64,000 nucleotides of DNA. Source: Hydrogenoanaerobacterium saccharovorans (GTDB lineage Bacteria; Bacillota; Clostridia; Oscillospirales; Ruminococcaceae). A program made the position numbers and the translations under genes. The stretch spans positions 682,001 to 746,000 of the forward strand of contig NZ_RKRD01000001.1 in the NCBI RefSeq assembly GCF_003814745.1, in the 5' to 3' direction. The stretch's first letter is position 1. Every line of letters starts with the position of its first letter. The notes beneath the pieces are model-generated. The model saw only the letters and a list, made by a program, of their open reading frames with translations. It was not told where the DNA came from and ran no database searches. Shown here piece after piece: positions 58,765 through 64,000 of the stretch.

Positions 58765-58791
58765 TTAGCACTCTATGTCATTGAGTGCTAA
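58765..58791. promoter_or_regulatory. CIRCE operator (HrcA binding site)
   Basis: TTAGCACTC, nine bases, GAGTGCTAA: a perfect CIRCE inverted repeat. The heat-shock repressor HrcA binds this element in Firmicutes, normally at groESL and dnaK operons. Here it controls clpB, lying immediately downstream of the -10 box. Confidence 0.95.
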
Positions 58792-58833
58792 CATTATATA
58801 AAATGATTCATGACTATAAAAAGGAGTGGTCGC

Positions 58834-61437
58834 ATGAATGCTCAAAAATTTACGCAAAAATCTTTAGAGGCGTTGCAGAACGCACAGAATTTGGCAATTG
58901 AAAATCAAAATATGCAAATAGAACAAGAGCACCTCATCTATGCGCTTGTCGAGCAAGAAAGCGGACTCATTCCGCAGCTGCTGAAAAAGATGAATATAGA
59001 TGCACAAAATTTTGCGCAATCGGTAAAAGCAGAAATTAACAAACTGCCGGGCGTAACCGGTTCAGGGCGCAAGAGCGGAGAAATCTATATATCGCACGAG
59101 GTGGATACAGCCCTTGTTGCGGCGGAGAAAACAGCCGATAAGATGAAAGATGAGTTTGTCTCGGTGGAACATATTTTTCTCGCAGTTTTAGAAAAACCGA
59201 ACAATGCGATGCGCAAAGTGTTCAGTGCATACAATCTGGATAAAAACAAATTTCTTTCCGTATTGCAAACGGTACGAGGTAACACCAGAGTTACCAGTGA
59301 TACCCCCGAAGATACTTACGACGTACTAGCAAAATACGGGCAGGATTTGGTTGAACTTGCAAAAAACCATAAACTTGACCCTGTCATCGGGCGAGACAGC
59401 GAAATCCGTAATGTTATTCGTATTCTTTCGCGTAAAACCAAAAACAACCCCGTGCTGATTGGTGAGCCGGGCGTTGGCAAAACCGCTATTGCCGAAGGGC
59501 TGGCGTTGCGTATTGTTCGCGGTGACGTGCCCAACTCATTAAAAAACCGCAAAATATTCTCGCTAGATATGGGTGCACTGATTGCCGGTGCGAAATTCCG
59601 CGGCGAATTTGAAGAACGTCTGAAAGCGGTATTGGGCGAAATCAAAAAGAGCGAGGGCAAAATCATCTTATTTATCGATGAACTGCACACCATTGTTGGT
59701 GCGGGCAAAACCGATGGTGCAATGGATGCGGGCAACATCTTAAAACCAATGCTTGCGCGCGGTGAGCTGCATTGTATTGGTGCCACCACGCTCAACGAGT
59801 ACCGCCAGTATATCGAAAAAGATGCTGCGTTGGAGCGTCGTTTTCAACCGGTACTCGTGACCGAGCCGACCGTGGAGGATACCATTTCTATACTGCGCGG
59901 GCTGAAAGAGCGCTACGAAGTGTTCCACGGTGTTAAGATTCAAGACCAGGCGCTCATTGCTGCAGCTACGCTTTCTAATCGCTATATCTCCGACCGTTTT
60001 CTGCCGGATAAGGCGATTGACTTGGTGGACGAAGCATGTGCAATGATACGTACAGAGATTGATTCAATGCCGACGGAAATGGATGACCTTTCGCGCAAGA
60101 TTATGCAGCATGAGATTGAAGAAGCGGCGCTGAAAAAAGAGAAAGACCAGCTCTCGCAGGAGCATTTGAAAGAAATACAAAAAGAGCTTGCCGATATGCG
60201 CGCTCGTTTTGCCGAAATGAAAGCAAAATGGGAAAACGAAAAGAACGCAATCCAAAAGGTACAAAAACTGCGTGAAGAATTAGAGCAGATAAACGCCGAT
60301 ATTGAAAAAGTCGAGCGTGCCTATGACCTGAACAAGGCAGCAGAGCTGAAATACGGCAAGTTGCCCGCCATCCAAAAAGCGCTGAAAGAGGAGGAAGAAA
60401 TTGCCTCTAAAGCAGAGCAAGAAACCTCGCTGCTGCGCGACAAGGTTACCGATGAAGAAATAGCACGTATCATCTGCCGCTGGACGGGCATTCCTGTATC
60501 AAAGCTGATGGAGGGAGAACGCGAAAAGCTGCTGCACCTTGAGGATATTTTGCACAAGCGTGTTGTGGGGCAGGATGAGGCGGTAGAAAAGGTGAGCGAA
60601 GCCATTATGCGTTCGCGTGCAGGTATTCAAGACCCCAATCGCCCTATTGGTTCGTTCTTGTTTCTTGGCCCTACCGGTGTTGGTAAAACCGAACTTGCAA
60701 AAGCGTTGGCACAAAGCCTGTTCGACGATGAACACAACATCATTCGTATTGATATGAGTGAATACATGGAGAAGTTCTCCGTGTCTCGTCTGATTGGTGC
60801 TCCTCCGGGATATGTCGGATACGACGAGGGCGGCCAGCTGACTGAGGCAGTTCGCCGTAAACCATATGCGGTAATTTTATTCGATGAGATTGAAAAAGCA
60901 CATCCCGATGTATTTAACATCCTGTTGCAGGTGCTCGACGATGGCAGAATTACCGATTCGCAGGGCAGAACAGTCGATTTTAAAAACACAATTATCATTC
61001 TTACCTCGAACCTCGGCAGCAGCTATATTTTAGAGGGCATTGACGAAAACGGCAGCATCACCGAACAGACGAAAAACCAAGTGAGTAGCCTGCTCAAGCA
61101 GCAGTTCCGCCCCGAGTTTTTAAACCGTTTGGATGAGATTGTGTTCTATAAACCGCTTACGAAACTTGAGATATCGTCGATTGTGGATTTGCTGATCGAT
61201 GACCTGCAAAATCGTCTGCGTGACAAGCAACTTACAGTTACAGTAACCCAAAGGGCGAAAGATTATGTAGTGGATGAAGGTTACGACCCGATTTACGGTG
61301 CAAGGCCGTTGAAACGCTTTTTACAGCAAAAGGTGGAGACATTGCTTGCAAAAATGATAATCGGTGAAGATTTAGCTCCCGGCACAAAACTGCTTGTGGA
61401 TTATGACGGTACATCTCTTACCATACAAAAGAATTAG
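58834..61437 (+). CDS. clpB: ATP-dependent disaggregase ClpB
   Basis: ClpB, with DnaK, pulls apart aggregated proteins after heat stress. The 867-aa protein has an N-terminal Clp repeat domain (about 1-145), a first AAA domain with Walker A GEPGVGKT (210-217) and FIDELHTIVGAG, the coiled-coil middle domain (about 400-525) that distinguishes ClpB from ClpA/C, and a second AAA domain with GPTGVGKT (612-619), ending in the D2-small region. The start at 58834 has AAGGAGTGG; an earlier frame from 58810 lacks a ribosome site. Control is by the CIRCE element. Confidence 0.96.
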   Translation: MNAQKFTQKSLEALQNAQNLAIENQNMQIEQEHLIYALVEQESGLIPQLLKKMNIDAQNFAQSVKAEINKLPGVTGSGRKSGEIYISHEVDTALVAAEKTADKMKDEFVSVEHIFLAVLEKPNNAMRKVFSAYNLDKNKFLSVLQTVRGNTRVTSDTPEDTYDVLAKYGQDLVELAKNHKLDPVIGRDSEIRNVIRILSRKTKNNPVLIGEPGVGKTAIAEGLALRIVRGDVPNSLKNRKIFSLDMGALIAGAKFRGEFEERLKAVLGEIKKSEGKIILFIDELHTIVGAGKTDGAMDAGNILKPMLARGELHCIGATTLNEYRQYIEKDAALERRFQPVLVTEPTVEDTISILRGLKERYEVFHGVKIQDQALIAAATLSNRYISDRFLPDKAIDLVDEACAMIRTEIDSMPTEMDDLSRKIMQHEIEEAALKKEKDQLSQEHLKEIQKELADMRARFAEMKAKWENEKNAIQKVQKLREELEQINADIEKVERAYDLNKAAELKYGKLPAIQKALKEEEEIASKAEQETSLLRDKVTDEEIARIICRWTGIPVSKLMEGEREKLLHLEDILHKRVVGQDEAVEKVSEAIMRSRAGIQDPNRPIGSFLFLGPTGVGKTELAKALAQSLFDDEHNIIRIDMSEYMEKFSVSRLIGAPPGYVGYDEGGQLTEAVRRKPYAVILFDEIEKAHPDVFNILLQVLDDGRITDSQGRTVDFKNTIIILTSNLGSSYILEGIDENGSITEQTKNQVSSLLKQQFRPEFLNRLDEIVFYKPLTKLEISSIVDLLIDDLQNRLRDKQLTVTVTQRAKDYVVDEGYDPIYGARPLKRFLQQKVETLLAKMIIGEDLAPGTKLLVDYDGTSLTIQKN

Positions 61438-61535
61438 TATAACGATTGAACTTTTTATTCGGATGCCTGAACCCCCTTTGTTCAACCGCATACAGCAAAG
61501 AAGCTGCTTTGAGCATCCGATAAATTTCTGTAAAA

Positions 61536-61571
61536 AAGAGCAAGGGTAGTTTGCAACTGCCCTTGCTTTTG
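61536..61571 (+). terminator. Terminator of clpB
   Basis: AGCAAGGGTAGTT (61539-61551) pairs with AACTGCCCTTGCT (61555-61567) with one G-T pair, followed by TTTT. A second possible stem (TCGGATGC with GCATCCGA) lies between the stop and this hairpin. Confidence 0.75.
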
Positions 61572-61694
61572 TGTTGGTGCATAAAATTCCATAGATGCGG
61601 GACAATCTTATATTGCTAATCGGGTTAAAACTAGCTATAATTTAGGATAAAGAACAATTGATGTATGATATTATGATATATTGGAGGCATTGCA

Positions 61695-63404
61695 ATGAGT
61701 GAAAAATCGCTATACCTAAGATGGCTTGAAAAAGCCTGCGAGGACAAGGATTTGCATGAGGAACTTGTAGCAATTGCGGGCAAGGATGATGAAATTTTTG
61801 ACCGTTTTTACCGTGAGTTGGAGTTTGGAACAGCAGGTTTGCGCGGCGTTATCGGTGCAGGCACCAACCGCATGAATATTTATACGGTTCGCAAAGCAAC
61901 ACAAGGGCTTGCCGCTATGCTCTGCGAAAGCTGTAAGCAGCCATCGGTTGCTATCAGCTACGACAGCCGTATCAAGGCAGACCTTTTCGCCAAAGAGGCG
62001 GCACGTGTGCTTGCAGGCAACGGTGTCAAGGTTTATCTTTATGCCGAATTGATGCCTACCCCTGCGCTTTCGTTTGCCGTACGTGAACTAAAATGCAGTG
62101 CAGGCATCATGGTTACCGCAAGCCATAACCCCGCAAAATACAACGGTTATAAAGCCTATGGGGCGGACGGCTGTCAGATTGGTACAGAAGAATCCGAGCG
62201 TGTATTGCAGTTTGCCAACCAAACCGATCTTTTCGATGGTGTAAAACTGGCAGATTTCAACGAGGCTTTGGCAGAGGGGCTGATTGAGATGATACCCGAA
62301 ACCATTGTGCAAAAATTCCTCGATAACGTGCAGGCGCAGTCTATCCGCAAGGGCATTTGCGAACGTGCAGATCTCAAAGTGGTATATACACCCCTGAACG
62401 GTGCCGGTAACCGCTGTGTACGCTCAATTTTAGACCGTATTGGTGTAAAAAATGTGGTTGTAGTGCCGGAACAGGAAAAACCCGACGGTAACTTTACAAC
62501 TTGCCCATACCCAAACCCCGAAATTCGCGAAGCATTGCAAAAAGGGCTTGACTTGTGCGAAAAAGAAAACCCGTCTATCTTGCTGGCGACCGACCCTGAC
62601 TGCGACCGCGTTGGTATTGCTGTGAACCACAACGGCAGCTATGTGCTGCTTACCGGCAACGAGGTTGGTGTGCTGCTTACGCATTATATCGCAACGTCAC
62701 GCACCGAGCTTGGCACAATACCCAAGAACCCGATTGTGGTTAAAACGATTGTTACCACTTCTATGGTGGACGCAATGGGTGCAGATTTGGGTGTTGAAGT
62801 GGTGAACATCCTTACAGGCTTTAAATATATCGGCGAGCAGATTGCACTGCTTGAAGAAAAGGGTGAGCAAAACCGCTTTTTGCTTGGTTTTGAGGAGAGC
62901 TACGGTTATCTTGCGGGTACCTACGTACGCGATAAAGATGCGGTGGTTGCATCTATGCTGATTTGTGAGATGACAGCTTACTACAAAGAGCAGGGCATGA
63001 CATTGGTCGATGCACTTGGCAAATTGTACGAGAAATATGGCGTACACAAAAATATTCAATCCAACTTTTACTGCGAGGGCGCTTCGGGCATGCAGCGCAT
63101 GAACGAGCTGATGAGCGGGCTGCGAGCCAATGCGCCCAAAGAGATTGCGGGGATGAAAGTTGTCTCGGTAGCCGATTATCAAACCTCTGTCAAATCGATT
63201 AGCGGCAAAGAAGAAAAGATTACTCTGCCCAAATCCAATGTATTGGCATATGGTTTGCAAGGGGATATTCAAGTGGTTATCCGCCCGTCGGGCACCGAGC
63301 CAAAAATAAAAGCCTATTATATGGTTAAGGCCGCAACGGATGACGAGGCAGAAAACATCAGCAAAGCTTTGGTTGCCGATGTTACAAAAATGTTGGGTTT
63401 TTAA
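61695..63404 (+). CDS. Phosphoglucomutase/phosphomannomutase family enzyme
   Basis: This alpha-D-phosphohexomutase interconverts hexose-1- and hexose-6-phosphates. The 569-aa protein shows RFYRELEFGTAGLRGVIGAG (about 37-56), the active-site phosphoserine motif TASHNPAKYNGYK (Ser143), the metal loop DPDCDRVG (about 298-305), the sugar loop GFEESYGYL and the phosphate loop RPSGTEPKIK near the C-terminus. Length and order fit the PgcA-type enzymes of Firmicutes. GGAGG lies just before the ATG. It would connect galactose uptake with glycolysis and cell-wall sugar supply. Confidence 0.95.
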   Translation: MSEKSLYLRWLEKACEDKDLHEELVAIAGKDDEIFDRFYRELEFGTAGLRGVIGAGTNRMNIYTVRKATQGLAAMLCESCKQPSVAISYDSRIKADLFAKEAARVLAGNGVKVYLYAELMPTPALSFAVRELKCSAGIMVTASHNPAKYNGYKAYGADGCQIGTEESERVLQFANQTDLFDGVKLADFNEALAEGLIEMIPETIVQKFLDNVQAQSIRKGICERADLKVVYTPLNGAGNRCVRSILDRIGVKNVVVVPEQEKPDGNFTTCPYPNPEIREALQKGLDLCEKENPSILLATDPDCDRVGIAVNHNGSYVLLTGNEVGVLLTHYIATSRTELGTIPKNPIVVKTIVTTSMVDAMGADLGVEVVNILTGFKYIGEQIALLEEKGEQNRFLLGFEESYGYLAGTYVRDKDAVVASMLICEMTAYYKEQGMTLVDALGKLYEKYGVHKNIQSNFYCEGASGMQRMNELMSGLRANAPKEIAGMKVVSVADYQTSVKSISGKEEKITLPKSNVLAYGLQGDIQVVIRPSGTEPKIKAYYMVKAATDDEAENISKALVADVTKMLGF

Positions 63405-63507
63405 AACTAGTTTTTAGGGCTTGATTTTTGGACAATGTTATGATATTCTATATTTTAGTGTCGCATCTCAATTTGATGAGACAACTTTGAACCGAGGTGA
63501 ACTATAC

Positions 63508-63711
63508 ATGAAACAGGGAATTCATCCGAAGTATGAGCCCACCACAATTACATGTGCTTGCGGTGAAGTAATCGAAACACGTTCCACTAAAAAAGATCTG
63601 AAGGTTGAAATTTGCTCTAAATGCCATCCGTTCTTTACCGGCAAACAGAAACTGGTAGATACCGGCGGTCGTGTTGACAGATTTAAAAAGCGTTTTAACA
63701 TCGAAAAATAA
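63508..63711 (+). CDS. rpmE: 50S ribosomal protein bL31
   Basis: The 67-aa protein starts MKQGIHPKYEPTTITCACGE and has the zinc-binding cysteines of the C+ form (Cys-x-Cys near 16-18 and CSKC near 36-39), then HPFFTGKQKLVDTGGRVDRFKKRF. It is the zinc-containing type, which is normally replaced by the C- form under zinc limitation where a second copy exists. The ATG at 63508 has GAGGTGA; the open frame upstream to 63421 has no ribosome site. Confidence 0.96.
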   Translation: MKQGIHPKYEPTTITCACGEVIETRSTKKDLKVEICSKCHPFFTGKQKLVDTGGRVDRFKKRFNIEK

Positions 63712-63735
63712 GCATTCTATAATTGTTTGCCAATT

Positions 63736-63764
63736 AAGGCGGTGCATTCTATGCACCGCCTTTG
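63736..63764 (+). terminator. Terminator of rpmE
   Basis: AGGCGGTGCA and TGCACCGCCT enclose TTCTA, followed by TTG-rich sequence. Confidence 0.75.
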
Positions 63765-63910
63765 TTGTAATATAGCGGCGAAAAATATCTTTTTAAGCCG
63801 AAATGGAATACATAATAAGGTCTATTTTAAGAAAATTGCATGAAGTTTATGAATAAATGCAGCAGGTACTGATATCTGCGCGTGTTTGGTGGATTGGAGG
63901 CCGAATACCG

Positions 63911-64000
63911 ATGGAACAGGGTTACACAACGATTTACGAGCGGGCAGAGGATGAGTTTGTTGAGCGCAAATCCCGCTTTATCGGTTGCATTCAGCCGGTT
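63911..64000 (+). CDS. YigZ/IMPACT family protein (start only, cut by window edge)
   Basis: The 30 visible residues, EQGYTTIYERAEDEFVERK then SRFIG, match the N-terminus of YigZ/IMPACT (UPF0029) proteins. The start ATG at 63911 has TTGGAGG at 63894-63900. The family has a ribosomal-protein-S5-like fold and is linked to translation control; its role in bacteria is not settled. Confidence 0.85.
   Translation, partial: MEQGYTTIYERAEDEFVERKSRFIGCIQPV

Overview
The window looks like a chromosomal segment of a low-GC anaerobic Firmicute, most likely a Clostridia (Oscillospiraceae-like) bacterium. The reasons are AT-rich intergenic regions, strong GGAGG ribosome sites, frequent TTG/GTG starts and ATGA overlaps, a CIRCE operator on clpB, a [NiFe] hydrogenase cluster, YesM/YesN-type sensing and Clostridia-style lipoproteins such as DUF4358. 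This placement is inference; no rRNA is present.

Region 1 (1-9.1 kb) is a type I restriction-modification locus: a small HTH gene, hsdM, hsdS and hsdR, followed on the same strand by two unrecognised genes, one soluble (313 aa) and one with four membrane helices (150 aa). They form a candidate accessory defence module. Region 2 (9.1-11.3 kb) is gene debris: a broken GH13 glucosidase, a VOC protein and a 5'-truncated gene. Region 3 (11.3-17.7 kb) is a carbohydrate locus. A LacI regulator fused to a complete type-1 solute-binding domain diverges from an operon of a GDPD-family phosphodiesterase, a binding lipoprotein and two ABC permeases. A near-perfect LacI-type palindrome overlaps the -35 box of that operon. 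No ATPase is encoded there.

Region 4 (17.9-22 kb) has MgtC, a DHFR-like reductase, RidA, and two neighbouring genes each cut by an in-frame stop (an MFS exporter and a nucleotidyltransferase). Region 5 (22.2-30.5 kb) is a compact, overlapping minus-strand hydrogenase operon: cytochrome b5-domain protein, small and large subunits, maturation protease, a HypA-like protein without the zinc domain, HypF, HypC, HypD, HypE and a 50-aa protein. HypB is absent. Region 6 (30.9-45 kb) holds RlmD, a GNAT enzyme, a split MacAB-type export system (adaptor and permease on one strand; ATPase, surface protein and permease on the other), ExoIII, AzlCD and a chemotaxis receptor.

Region 7 (45.2-47.05 kb) is a tRNA-Thr(CGT) gene whose 3' end is repeated 1.7 kb downstream. 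The two copies bracket an XRE/membrane regulator and a lipoprotein, which looks like a minimal tRNA-integrated island. Region 8 (47-58.1 kb) carries an SGNH hydrolase, a DUF4358 lipoprotein, and a YesN/YesM two-component system with its own membrane-tethered sugar-binding protein next to a galactose-type mglBAC transporter. The transporter's mRNA leader can fold into a nested stem. Region 9 (58.2-64 kb) is housekeeping: DUF2500, CIRCE-controlled clpB, a phosphohexomutase, bL31 and the start of a YigZ-family gene.

All homology statements come from reading the protein sequences without database searches.
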